From NCBI GenBank assembly GCA_016710135.1, contig JADJLM010000001.1, positions 992,001 through 1,056,000 of the forward strand: a stretch of 64,000 bases of DNA, given 5' to 3'. Both the position numbers and the translations under genes were made by a program. This document shows, piece after piece, positions 9,874 through 18,709 of the stretch. Position 1 is the first letter of the stretch. The number at the start of each line of letters is the position of its first letter. This stretch comes from Nitrosomonas sp. Lineage in GTDB: Bacteria > Pseudomonadota > Gammaproteobacteria > Burkholderiales > Nitrosomonadaceae. The notes beneath the pieces are model-generated. The model saw nothing but the letters and a program-made list of their open reading frames with translations. It was not told where the DNA came from and ran no database searches.

Positions 9874-11175
9874 ATGCTAAGACATAGCAGTACGATTCAT
9901 CAACCGAATTTGTTTGGAACAGATTTGCTGATGCAGTTGGATGTCAATGATCCATTGTTGCAGCTTGCAGACGCGATACCGTGGCAAGAATTTGACGAAG
10001 CATTTTCGATTCACTACACGAAATCGACAGGCGCGCCGAGTAAGCCGATCCGGTTGCTGTTTGGGTTATTGATCTTGAAGCAGTTAGAGAATTTGAGTGA
10101 CGAATCAGTAGTATTGCAGTGGAAGCGCAATCCTTACTACCAGGCTTTTGCGGCATGAAAGAGTTCCAGCAGAAATTGCCGTGTCATAGCACGGAACTGG
10201 TGCATTTTCGTAAGCGCCTAGGTGTGCCGGGCATGGAGCGGATTTTTCAGATGAGTGTTGGTTTGCATGGGGAATCGGCACTGGAAGATGTGGTTCATGT
10301 TGACACGACAGTGCAAGAGAAGAACATCACATACCCGACTGACAGCAAACTAGCGATCAAGATTATCAATCGCCTCAACAAGATTGCCAAATCCCATGGT
10401 ATTTCACAGCGGCGCACTTTCATTAAGCAAGTGAAATCACTGCGCTTGGATATTCGGCACTACCGGCATGTGAAGAAAAGAGCAAAGGCGAAACGCGCGT
10501 TGAAGCGACTCAGAACCATTGCAGGTGTTTTGATGCGGGAGCTCAGGAGAAAATTGCCACAATGCTGCCTATTCGAGCACTACCAAAAGGATTTTCTACT
10601 GTATGAGCGCGTACTGAAACAGAAAATCAAAGACACGCACAAAATCTATTCCCTGCACGAACCGCAAGTGTACTGTATCGGCAAGGGAAAAGACCACAAA
10701 CAATATGAATACGGCAGCAAGGCATCGATAGCCAGCACAGCGAAAGGTAACCTGATTGTTGGGGTTGTCAGTCACGAACAAAACTTGCATGACAGCCACA
10801 CATTACCAGAGATATTGCATCATGTTGAGACTTCGCGCGGGAAAGCGGCCAAGCAAGCTGTATGCGACCGTGGCTACCGTGGCAAACGTGAAGTCAATGG
10901 AACGCAAATCGTTCTACCTGGAAGAGCATTAAAACGAGACACGCTACCAAAGAGACAAGAAGCGGAAACAATGCAGAAGGCGCGCGGCGATTGAACCCAT
11001 TATCAGCCACCTGAAATCGGATTATCGAATGGCCAGAAATTACCTGAAAGGCGCCATCGGTGATCACATCAATCTGCTAATGGCTGCTACCGCCTGGAAT
11101 CTAAAACAATGGCTATTGGCCATTTTTTGGTTTTTCTTCCCGTGGCGAAAACTGCAGGCTTCGCAAATTCTTTGA
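9874..11175 (+). CDS. Transposase with DUF772-like N-terminus and DDE domain, two frameshifts
   Basis: The reading starts MLRHSSTIHQPNLFGTDLLM and passes through the DUF772-like segment FGLLILKQLENLSDESVV. It shifts frame at the T run 10146-10149; one more T gives YYQAFCGMKEF. It then continues with DTTVQEKNITYPTDSKLA (first catalytic Asp region), GSKASIASTAKGNLIVGVV and AVCDRGYRGKREVNG (second Asp region). A second shift lies near 10940, and the last part has RRRAAIEPIISHLKSDYRM, with the glutamate of the DDE triad, and ends at 11175. After repair it is about 434 residues, normal for this kind of IS5-like transposase. As written the product would be truncated and inactive. The same one-base-short homopolymer pattern seen elsewhere suggests the copy may be intact in the cell. 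Confidence 0.85.
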
Positions 11176-11259
11176 TGGAAAAAGATCAAATTGCTCGATT
11201 TTGTCTTTATTAACACGCCGCTTTTTGAAACTGCTGATCCATAATAACAATTGATGCAG

Positions 11260-11274
11260 TTTTTCAGGAACTTC
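11260..11274 (-). repeat. IS right terminal inverted repeat
   Basis: Read on the minus strand this is GAAGTTCCTGAAAAA, matching the left end in 11 of 15 positions. It is followed outward by the TA at 11275-11276. Confidence 0.65.
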
Positions 11275-11635
11275 TAACTGATCTAAGGTCTTTGATTTGT
11301 TTTGTATGTCAAAAAAAGCTTCGCCCCGTATTAATTCTATTTGTATTGGCTCATTTCTTCGTATTGTAATTGAACTATCGGGATCTAAATATATAAAAAC
11401 ACGAGGGCTTACTTCTATTATTTGGTAGCTTTCAGAGTAATTTTCGTAAAATTGCGTAGAAATTGGCCTAGGAATGAAATAAATTATTGTGCTAGTGATA
11501 AGCGCTAGCAATATACTTAATGTAGGTATATTAAATTCGGCTTTTTCTCTAGCCATAAAGGAAAGGATATTTTTTATGTTTCTAAAAATTAAGTAGATCT
11601 TCCATGATCATAACGTGTATAGCGTTATGCAATCA

Positions 11636-12055
11636 TTACTCTAGCGTTGGATCTGTAATAAATCCAATTTTAGATAAACCGGCTTTAGCTGCAATACTCA
11701 TCACTCGGGCGACATACTCATAATGCGCATGTCTATCCGCTCGGATATGCAATTCCGTTGTTGGAGAAAGTGCCACTGCTTCGGCAAATCGTTGATTAAG
11801 TTGATCAAAATAAATCGCTTCACCGTTCCAGAAAAAACTACCATCAGCACGAATTGCAAATTCAATGTGATCAGGTTGCGTGATATTAGGATTACTCGCT
11901 GCTTTTGGTAGGTCAACTTTAACTGAATGGGTAAGTAAAGGTGCAGTAATAATAAAAATGATGAGCAGGACCAACATTACATCAACTAGTGGGACAACGT
12001 TAATTTCTGACATCGTCGATTGCCCTTGATACCGTTCTTGATTAATAAATGACAT
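11636..12055 (-). CDS. exbD: ExbD, TonB-system energising subunit
   Basis: A 139-residue protein with one N-terminal membrane segment containing INVVPLVDVMLVLLIIFIIT. The aspartate of this segment is the conserved proton-path residue of ExbD/TolR. A periplasmic domain follows (ADGSFFWNGEAIYFDQL, TELHIRADRHAHYEYVARVM). With ExbB it forms the proton-driven motor that powers TonB. Its start overlaps the last bases of exbB, so the two are translationally coupled. The cognate genes exbB and tonB lie just upstream and the broken fecR downstream, all on the minus strand behind a Fur-box-like site. Length is normal. Confidence 0.93.
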   Translation of the reverse strand: MSFINQERYQGQSTMSEINVVPLVDVMLVLLIIFIITAPLLTHSVKVDLPKAASNPNITQPDHIEFAIRADGSFFWNGEAIYFDQLNQRFAEAVALSPTTELHIRADRHAHYEYVARVMSIAAKAGLSKIGFITDPTLE

Positions 12056-12816
12056 TACTGTTTGGCCTCAAAAACAGGTGTATCAACTACTACAGAAAAA
12101 GAGTGAGGTTGATTTTGGATCGCTGCCTCGGGTTGCTTATTAGATTGATTATCTACGGTGATAATTGTATAAAGATCATGCGCAAAATCATCCAATTTAG
12201 ACATCCATATTCGATTACGCCGAATAAAGGCGTTGTAGGCTAATACTGCAGGAATTGCAACGGCCAACCCTAAAGCAGTCATAATTAGTGCCTCACCAAC
12301 AGGCCCAGCTACTTTATCTAGGGTACCTTGCCCAGATAGTCCAATCTGGATTAATGCATGATAGATACCCCATACAGTGCCAAATAACCCAATATAAGGT
12401 GCGGCCGAACCCGCAGAAGCAATAATGGTTAAGCCACTTTCGATGCGAGTTGATTCTTGTTCCAATCCATTTTTTAATGTACGTGTGAGTAATTCGTTAA
12501 CTCCACTCGCGGCTATCTTCTCCAAACCCACTTTCTGAGAATTTTTGGTCGTTTCAATCGCTTGCTTTGCTAATTCGGAGAAAGCGTTATCATTAGGTAA
12601 GTTTTTTATATTTAATTGCAATTCTTGTAAAGAATTCAGCTTCCAGAAATTTTCTAGAAATAAATTAGCTCGCCGTGTGGCAATAAAGTTACTGACACTT
12701 TTTGAAATAATCAAATACCAACTTGCGACAGAAAGTGAAAGTAATAAGATAAGTACACTTGTTCCGATTTGATCAATCTGAGCAAGAAAATGAGAAAATC
12801 CTAATCCATTTTCCAT
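12055..12816 (-). CDS. exbB: ExbB, proton-channel subunit of the TonB system
   Basis: An inner-membrane protein of about 253 residues with three membrane segments: VLILLLSLSVASWYLII near the N-terminus and two later ones around SAAPYIGLFGTVWGIYHALI and IMTALGLAVAIPAVLAYNAF. The GLFGTVWGI motif is diagnostic of ExbB/TolQ/MotA proteins. I place the start at the ATG at 12816 (MENGLGFSH) because AAGGA lies about 10 bases upstream; a longer start at 12840 would overlap the end of tonB. ExbB with ExbD converts proton flow into TonB movement. The order tonB-exbB-exbD and short gaps indicate one operon. Confidence 0.93.
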   Translation of the reverse strand: MENGLGFSHFLAQIDQIGTSVLILLLSLSVASWYLIISKSVSNFIATRRANLFLENFWKLNSLQELQLNIKNLPNDNAFSELAKQAIETTKNSQKVGLEKIAASGVNELLTRTLKNGLEQESTRIESGLTIIASAGSAAPYIGLFGTVWGIYHALIQIGLSGQGTLDKVAGPVGEALIMTALGLAVAIPAVLAYNAFIRRNRIWMSKLDDFAHDLYTIITVDNQSNKQPEAAIQNQPHSFSVVVDTPVFEAKQ

Positions 12817-12820
12817 TAAA

Positions 12821-13524
12821 TTAATTTCCTTGAATAACAAAATTAAAAGGTTGTAATGCGATAGCTTTCACCGGTTGACCATCTCTAACAGCCGGTCGGC
12901 AGCGCCAGGTTTTTACTGCGGCCAATGCTGCGTTGTCCAGTCGAGAGTAACCACTACTGTTGATAATACGAGTATTGCTTATGCGTCCAGATTCATCAAG
13001 TTCTACTTGTAACATCAGCTTACCTTCTTCCCCTAACCGGCGTGAAATAGCTGGGTAATCAGGTGCATTAAGCTCGGGGCAAGAAACTGATAATTCTGAA
13101 GATAATGTTACCGGATCGGGTGATAGTTGCGGCCGAGAAGCAACTGCAGGTTTTACTTCTTGAGGTGGTGACGAGTCAGTTTCTTTAATGAGTTCATTTA
13201 CTACTGGTAGCGGTATCGTTACATCTTTAGCTTTTGCAGGCGCATGTGATACTACTTGTTGCTGCTAGGTTGAATTTTTTTGGTAACTTTAGGTTTCTCA
13301 GGTGGAGTAGGTTTAGGTTCAGCTTTAAGATCGACTTTTGTAGGATTCGCTGGCTCAACTTTTTGTGGCGATGAAATTAATTCTGCAAACAAAGTAACAG
13401 TTTGCAATGAGGGCTGTGGAAATCGATGATGCCACATTGCATAGAGTAGTCCTGCATGAATCATCAACACGAGTAACAAACTGTTAAACGATATCGAAGT
13501 GATAATGGATTTATTTTTTTGCAC
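12821..13524 (-). CDS. tonB: TonB energy transducer, one frameshift
   Basis: The N-terminal piece (13524 down to 13252) has one membrane anchor (SFNSLLLVLMIHAGLLYAMW) and the start of a Pro/Lys-rich periplasmic linker (EPKPTPPEKPKVTKK). The rest is in another frame: VVNELIKETDSSPPQEVKPA, then the C-terminal TonB domain with YPAISRRLGEEGKLMLQVEL, INSSGYSRLDNAALAAVKTW and a normal stop at 12821-12823. A single base change near 13252-13266 (AGCAGCAACAAG region) joins the two into a protein of about 234 residues, normal for TonB. It spans the periplasm and drives outer-membrane receptors; two such receptors are encoded at 37.8 and 47.9 kb. Confidence 0.87.
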
Positions 13525-13602
13525 CAGTCATTCAATGAGTTATTTTTAAAGCAATGATTGGATAGGGTTATTATTCGAATTAATAACGAATACTAACGCA
13601 AA

Positions 13603-13617
13603 CAATAATAATTATCA
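13603..13617 (-). promoter_or_regulatory. Fur-box-like operator upstream of tonB
   Basis: On the minus strand the sequence TGATAATTATTATTG matches the 7-1-7 Fur heptamer pair TGATAAT-n-ATTATCA at 12 of 14 positions. It lies about 80 bp before the tonB start codon. Iron repression of tonB-exbBD is the expected use. Not tested against a genome-wide matrix. Confidence 0.5.
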
Positions 13618-13782
13618 ATCACTCATGTGCTCCTAATAACTTCTTTTGCAGCAGTAAGCAGGCAGACTTTAGAAAAGGAATTGATGAAATTAGTGTAGTA
13701 TGAATTTGTTATTAAGATCAGATCCTTTTCATATTAGCATCATAGATGTGGATTATTAATTTTGTTTAATTTAACTCATTCA

Positions 13783-14199
13783 ATGAATAACAAAACTCTA
13801 TTTTTCTGGCGACGAACCCTGTGCATGGTTTACGATTTTTTGTTACTTTTAGCTATCTGGTTTGTTGCAAGTTTAATTTTTATTGTGATTGTACAAGATA
13901 CCAGTTTTACCTATTTCCGACCAATATATCAATTCTACTCATTATCAATTATTGGTATCTATTTCATATGGTTCTGGACACACGGTGGGCAAACGCTCGC
14001 AATGCAAACCTGGAAAATTCGTGTTGTATCAAAAGACGGTAAAGCACTTACTATAAAGCAAGCGATTTCACGTTATCTATTCGCAGTAATTGGAATTACT
14101 TCTTTTGGGTTTGGAATCATCTGGGCACTTTTTGATCGTGATCGGCAATTTTTACATGATCGATTGGCAGGAACTCGTATCGTTAAGGTCGAGTATTAA
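13783..14199 (+). CDS. RDD-family membrane protein
   Basis: The product has about 138 residues from the ATG at 13783; a TTG at 13762 would add seven residues. The family pattern is visible: Arg in FWRRTLC, Asp in MVYDFLLL near the N-terminus, and the C-terminal WALFDRDRQFLHDRLAGTRIV. Three hydrophobic segments are present (about residues 14-36, 45-63 and 92-115). RDD proteins are small inner-membrane proteins of generally unknown function; some have been linked to ion or sodium tolerance. The gene lies 41 bp before a transporter gene on the same strand, but nothing in the sequence ties their functions together. Confidence 0.85.
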   Translation: MNNKTLFFWRRTLCMVYDFLLLLAIWFVASLIFIVIVQDTSFTYFRPIYQFYSLSIIGIYFIWFWTHGGQTLAMQTWKIRVVSKDGKALTIKQAISRYLFAVIGITSFGFGIIWALFDRDRQFLHDRLAGTRIVKVEY

Positions 14200-14239
14200 A
14201 TCCTAATTAATACATCACATTCAATAACCATCATCAATT

Positions 14240-15475
14240 ATGACAAGAACTTCGCTTAATAGCCAGATTGCGCTTGGAGTGCTATTAGGAATAGTAGTTG
14301 GCGTTGGGTTAGCTACACTAGATCAAACTACACCGTTAGCAATACAAAGTTTGTACTTTGTTGGTTTGATAAGTACATTATTTATCGACTTATTAAAAAT
14401 GGTGCTTGTTCCACTGGTTTTTACTTCAATTGTAGTGGGTGTGGCTAATCTGCAAACTCATCAACAAATCAACCGAGTATGGGTTGTTACGATAACCTAT
14501 TTTATTTTGACTATGATACTCGCGATTTTACTTGGATTATTCGTTACTAATAGCTTGCGACCTGGTGAAGAACTACAAATTGCTATGTTCCAAGATATTA
14601 TGCAAGCTTCTGAAGCTAAGCAAATGACTTGGCAAGCATTTTTCGCACAATTTCTACATTCATTATTTCTTAATCCATTGGCCGCAATGGCCCAAGGTCA
14701 GATTCTGGCAATTGTAGTTTTTGCATTGATATTTGGCATTGCGCTGGTAGTGGGAGGAAATCGTTATACAAACATTCTGAATTTAATGAAAGAGCTTTTA
14801 GAGCTTATCCTAATGCTCGTTAATTGGATTATGCGACTTGCACCATTTGGTATTATGGCTTTATTAATCCAGCTAATTGCTACTCAAGATATTGAATTGC
14901 TGATGACGCTCATTCAATTCGTTTATGTTGTTATTGGCACCACGCTTTTTCATGGATTGGTTATTTTACCACTTATCCTTTTTTTAACGACGAGAACTAC
15001 GCCCATTAAATTATGGAAGGGTGCGCGTGAGGCTTTAATTACAGCTTTAGCGACAAGCTCTAGCGCTGCAACATTGCCTGTAACATTACGTTGTGTGGAA
15101 CAATATCTCCATGTAAAACCCGATGTGGCAAGATTTGTATTACCTGTGGGGGCAACCATGAATATGGATGGTACCGCACTTTATGAGGCAATCGCAGCAC
15201 TATTTATTGCAAATCTTGTCGGTGTTGATTTGAATCTTACTCAACAGTTGATCATTTTCTTTACTGCGATGTTTGCTGCTATTGGCGCTCCTGGTATACC
15301 CAGTGCAGGAATGATCACCATGGCAATGGTACTTCAGGCTGTGGGGCTACCAGTAGAAGCGATCGCGATTCTATTGCCAATCGACCGATTATTAGACACG
15401 GTTCGGACGATGGTTAATGTTGAAGGGGATATCATTGGAAGTATGGTTGTGCAATATTGGGTGGATAAAACTTAG
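14240..15475 (+). CDS. Dicarboxylate/amino acid:cation symporter (DAACS family)
   Basis: A 411-residue protein with the DAACS (GltP/DctA/GltT) signatures: the serine-rich hairpin loop ATSSSAATLPVTLRCVEQ at about residues 273-290 and NMDGTALYEAIAALFIANL at about 307-325, the cation and substrate site. GAPGIPSAGMITMAMVL marks hairpin 2. Such carriers import glutamate, aspartate or C4-dicarboxylates with protons or sodium; which one cannot be told from the visible residues. It lies downstream of the RDD gene and converges with the ABC transporter gene only 13 bp away, with no clear terminator in the gap. Confidence 0.92.
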   Translation: MTRTSLNSQIALGVLLGIVVGVGLATLDQTTPLAIQSLYFVGLISTLFIDLLKMVLVPLVFTSIVVGVANLQTHQQINRVWVVTITYFILTMILAILLGLFVTNSLRPGEELQIAMFQDIMQASEAKQMTWQAFFAQFLHSLFLNPLAAMAQGQILAIVVFALIFGIALVVGGNRYTNILNLMKELLELILMLVNWIMRLAPFGIMALLIQLIATQDIELLMTLIQFVYVVIGTTLFHGLVILPLILFLTTRTTPIKLWKGAREALITALATSSSAATLPVTLRCVEQYLHVKPDVARFVLPVGATMNMDGTALYEAIAALFIANLVGVDLNLTQQLIIFFTAMFAAIGAPGIPSAGMITMAMVLQAVGLPVEAIAILLPIDRLLDTVRTMVNVEGDIIGSMVVQYWVDKT

Positions 15476-15488
15476 TTATTATTACTCG

Positions 15489-17339
15489 CTATAAATGACC
15501 CAGAAACCCGCCTGATTGGTGGTTCCAGAGTGTTGCGTAAAGTTGATTATGCGATAAAAGCTCGGCGTGACTACCTTGTTCAATGATACGTCCTTTATCC
15601 ATGACAATGAGTCGGTCCATCGCTGCGATTGTCGATAGACGATGCGCAATCGCAATAACCGTTTTCCCTTGCATTAATTGATATAAGTTTTCCTGAATAC
15701 TTGCCTCAATTTCTGAATCTAGAGCAGAGGTAGCTTCATCTAAGATAAGAATTGGGGCATTTTTAAGTAAAACACGTGCGATGGCGATGCGTTGTCGCTG
15801 GCCGCCCGATAGATTGACACCACGCTCCCCAACAAACGCATCATACCCACTGCGGCCCTTGCTATCGATAAGCGTAGTAATAAACTCATGTGCGTGAGCT
15901 AATCTAGAAGCTTCTAGTAATTGTTTATCAGTTGCATCCGGTTTGCCAAATAAAAGATTATCCCGAATCGATCGATGAAGCAGGGAAGTATCTTGAGTGA
16001 CGATTGCGATATACGCTCGCAAACTTTCTTGGGTAACTAAACTGATATCTTGCTCATCAATGTATATATTACCTTGATGAACATCATAAAAACGTAATAA
16101 TAAATTGACTAACGTCGATTTACCTGCCCCGGATGGGCCGACAATTCCTACTTTTTCTCCTGCAGTGATCGTCAAATCAAAGTTTTTAAAAATTTGCTGC
16201 TGATTAACTTCATTCTGTAAATTTGGTTGATAAGAAAAACTAACTTGTTTAAAGTGAATTGACCCTGATTTAACTGTTAACAAAGCTGCATCTTTCACAT
16301 CAGTTACAGTATGAGGCTTAGATAATGTATCGATACCGTCTTGTACGATACCAATATTTTCAAATAATGCACTAATCTCCCACATAACCCAGTGCGACAT
16401 ACCCGTTAATCGAATCGCCAAGCTTAGTGCGACAGCAATCGCGCCAATCGTGATATTTCCATCAATCCATAAGTATATGCCTAAGCCGCCAATACAAAAC
16501 ACCAGCAACATGTTGTTACTCCAAACACAAGAGTGGAGCCAAGTTACCAAACGCATTTGTGGGTGAACCGTCCCAAGAAAATCGACCATACTGGATTTAA
16601 CGTATTCTGATTCACGATGCGTATGTGAGAATAGTTTTAATGTCAGGATATTGGTATAGCTATCAACGATCCTACCCGTCATGACAGATCGCGCATCCGC
16701 TTGACGCTTAGAAATATCCTTAAGTCTTGGAATGAAAAAATAAAGCGTACAAAAATATATGCAAAGCCAGAAAAATAATGGTAAGCATAAGCGAAAATCA
16801 GCGCTTGCAATTAAATAAAGTGTTGTAACAAAATAAACCGATACGAACAGCAGCACATCAATTGTTTTCATTACCGTTTCACGAACGGCAAGCGCAGTCT
16901 GCATAACCTTAGTTGCAATACGACCGCTGAATTCATTCTGAAAAAATGCATAGCTTTGGTTGATTAAGTAGCGATGCGCTTGCCAGCGAATGATCATCGG
17001 CAAATTACCCATCAATGTCTGATACATAACAAGTGAGTGAGCGATCACTAACAAAGGCATTAATACCAGGATAAAAATCGACAATCCAACAAGTGAGTAA
17101 TATTCTTCTTGCAAAAAACTGTTCGGATTCTTTTCTGATAACCAATCGATAATTGTTCCAAGAACACCATAGAGCATCGCTTCACCCACAGCAACTGCGA
17201 TGGTAAGTATGGCCATAATGACAAGATAGCGTTCTATACCTCGAATATAGTGTCTGCAAAATTGAAAAGGCCCATCAGGTGGTTGAGTAGGGTGCTCAGG
17301 GGGGAATGGGTTGATTAGGCGTTCAAAAAAATTAAGCAT
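15489..17339 (-). CDS. ABC transporter, fused permease and ATPase (exporter type)
   Basis: A 616-residue half-transporter. The N-terminal half holds six membrane segments (about 38-320). The C-terminal half is the nucleotide-binding domain with Walker A GPSGAGKST, the signature LSGGQRQRIAIARVLLK, Walker B ILILDEATSALD and the H-loop IAIAHRLSTIAAMDRLIV. All motifs are intact, so it should be an active homodimeric exporter. It resembles MsbA-like or multidrug exporters, but the N-terminal region starting NPFPPEHPTQPPDGPFQFCR is not classical MsbA. The substrate is unknown. It is followed downstream only by the convergent DAACS gene. Confidence 0.9.
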   Translation of the reverse strand: MLNFFERLINPFPPEHPTQPPDGPFQFCRHYIRGIERYLVIMAILTIAVAVGEAMLYGVLGTIIDWLSEKNPNSFLQEEYYSLVGLSIFILVLMPLLVIAHSLVMYQTLMGNLPMIIRWQAHRYLINQSYAFFQNEFSGRIATKVMQTALAVRETVMKTIDVLLFVSVYFVTTLYLIASADFRLCLPLFFWLCIYFCTLYFFIPRLKDISKRQADARSVMTGRIVDSYTNILTLKLFSHTHRESEYVKSSMVDFLGTVHPQMRLVTWLHSCVWSNNMLLVFCIGGLGIYLWIDGNITIGAIAVALSLAIRLTGMSHWVMWEISALFENIGIVQDGIDTLSKPHTVTDVKDAALLTVKSGSIHFKQVSFSYQPNLQNEVNQQQIFKNFDLTITAGEKVGIVGPSGAGKSTLVNLLLRFYDVHQGNIYIDEQDISLVTQESLRAYIAIVTQDTSLLHRSIRDNLLFGKPDATDKQLLEASRLAHAHEFITTLIDSKGRSGYDAFVGERGVNLSGGQRQRIAIARVLLKNAPILILDEATSALDSEIEASIQENLYQLMQGKTVIAIAHRLSTIAAMDRLIVMDKGRIIEQGSHAELLSHNQLYATLWNHQSGGFLGHL

Positions 17340-17404
17340 AGAATTGAAGCCGGTAGAGGAGTAGAGGATACCCGCATTTTGTGGATTTGAACTATCTTAT
17401 CCTA

Positions 17405-18631
17405 TTAACCACTTGATAGTCTTTCAAATATTCTGAAGCCTGCAATATAGGTACCCATTGCTGAGCCAAAAGACGAAAGAAGAAAAATAAGCAATATTCG
17501 AGTCACTTGATTATGCCACCATCCTTTTAAAGTAGCAGCGTCACTTCTTAATCGACTAAAATCTTCTACTTGGGGTTTACGAATGAATATTTCTGCAGTA
17601 GCAGCCACCATACCCGCTCCAATCATGGGATTTAGTGAGGTGATCGGTGCAGCCAGAAAAGCAGCTAGGATAGTCAATGGGTGCGCCAAGGCAATAAGAG
17701 CACCCAAAGCCGCTAATCCACCATTAATAAAAACCCAATCGATGATCATCGCTATGCCCATATCTGAGCTACGATCGAAGCCAAAAGCAAAACCAATCAA
17801 GATTAAGGCAACAATCATCCAAGGAAGATATTTAAACCAGGAAGCAGTGTTAGGGATCGCATCAAGTTCTTCAAGTTTTCGATCCGTATCATTGATGCTA
17901 CGATTGATTAGAATTTCTTTGATACCCTTGAGGTGGCCGGCGCCAACAATGGCAAGGGTATGTTTATAATTATTTTCCTTGCACTCCTTGATCAAGCGTG
18001 CTGACATATACTCGTCTCTTTCGCTAATCAATGGTTTAAACAAATCTTTCTGATCTTGAGAAAATTGTAAGAAAGCGCTTTCTAAAACATCACCTTCTTT
18101 TAATTTTTCAATTTCTTCGGAGCTGACAGATTCGCGCGTGACAATGCTCGCTAGTAATCCGCTATATAACTCGAATCTTCTCCACCAGGGAACATTATAG
18201 TAAATACGTTTTAGTGTTGTGCCAATTTCTCTGTCAATCAACAATACTGGTAATTTAGCATCAGTTGCATCCTTAATCGCAGTTCTCATCTCTGATCCAG
18301 GTTCAACACCTAATTGCTCAGCCATTCGTTGTTGAAAAGCCCCCAAAGCTAGGCTCGCAGCAACCATACTCGCTTGACCTTTTTTAATGACTTGGAGCAA
18401 ATCCATTTTCGCTAATGCGTCGGGATTAACAATTGCTTTGTATCGACTAGGGCATAGCTCTACTGCAATTGCATCATATTCTCCAGTGGCAATTAATTCC
18501 TTAACTTTATCCGCACTTGCTTGAGAAACATGTGCTGTACCTAGAATTGTTATCTTATAGTTATTGAATTCAAGGGTAATAATGGGCTCTGTGGCTAATT
18601 CTATTGGTGATATGATTTCAGACATGAACAA
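17405..18631 (-). CDS. TraB/PrgY-family protein
   Basis: A 408-residue protein. The N-terminal part holds the TraB motifs: ITILGTAHVSQASADKV (GTAHVS near residue 32), YDAIAVELCPSRYKAI and TLAIVGAGHLKGIKEIL. The C-terminal third has several hydrophobic segments (about residues 272-400), with PLTILAAFLAAPITSLNPMIGAGMVAATAEI. The family is defined by the enterococcal pheromone-shutdown protein and is now regarded as Tiki/TraB-like putative metalloproteases, but its role in proteobacteria is unknown. A second in-frame ATG two codons on could also be used. The gene sits between the ABC exporter and sdaA, all on the minus strand, with 65-80 bp gaps. Confidence 0.88.
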   Translation of the reverse strand: MFMSEIISPIELATEPIITLEFNNYKITILGTAHVSQASADKVKELIATGEYDAIAVELCPSRYKAIVNPDALAKMDLLQVIKKGQASMVAASLALGAFQQRMAEQLGVEPGSEMRTAIKDATDAKLPVLLIDREIGTTLKRIYYNVPWWRRFELYSGLLASIVTRESVSSEEIEKLKEGDVLESAFLQFSQDQKDLFKPLISERDEYMSARLIKECKENNYKHTLAIVGAGHLKGIKEILINRSINDTDRKLEELDAIPNTASWFKYLPWMIVALILIGFAFGFDRSSDMGIAMIIDWVFINGGLAALGALIALAHPLTILAAFLAAPITSLNPMIGAGMVAATAEIFIRKPQVEDFSRLRSDAATLKGWWHNQVTRILLIFLLSSFGSAMGTYIAGFRIFERLSSG

Positions 18632-18709
18632 CCTTAATGGCTGATTGATAAAATGAAGGGCTCTTGTGAGTGATAGCTAACCTAGCTTATTGTCTTTAAT
18701 AGTAGTGAA

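Larger units (their letters stand above)
9754..11274 (+). mobile_element. Insertion sequence (IS5-like DDE type), 1521 bp, inserted in fecR
   Basis: The left end starts GTCGATCCTGAAA and the right end, read inward on the other strand, starts GAAGTTCCTGAAA: an imperfect terminal inverted repeat with the shared core TCCTGAAA (10 of the first 13 bases match). The dinucleotide TA flanks both ends (9752-9753 and 11275-11276) and looks like the target duplication. These ends are supported independently by restoration of the fecR reading frame on excision. One transposase gene fills the element on the plus strand. The family is assigned from the transposase only; I do not recognise the exact IS name. 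Confidence 0.78.
9542..11556 (-). pseudogene. FecR-like protein gene split by an insertion sequence
   Basis: Two minus-strand pieces flank the IS: the N-terminal piece (11556 down to 11275) and the C-terminal piece (9753 down to 9542). The first has an N-terminal membrane segment (about residues 10-28) and the FecR signature YLDPDSSITIRRNEPIQIEL followed by GEAFFDIQNKSKTLDQ. The second gives IIGSTRIINMGTQFNIRI and SEIAITDGQIEL. Removing the IS and one copy of the TA duplication restores a single frame through KTLDQ-LIIGSTRI, which is strong evidence for insertion into an intact gene. FecR proteins are periplasmic anti-sigma regulators of iron-siderophore uptake. This one is short (about 165 residues after repair, versus about 300) and lacks the usual C-terminal part. 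It follows tonB-exbB-exbD. Confidence 0.78.

Noticed and set aside
9780..11200. Alternative IS ends with GAGCA repeats and a GAT duplication (9813-11196)
   Set aside because: The inverted repeat is weaker and fecR is not restored in frame; the ends 9754 and 11274 explain both.
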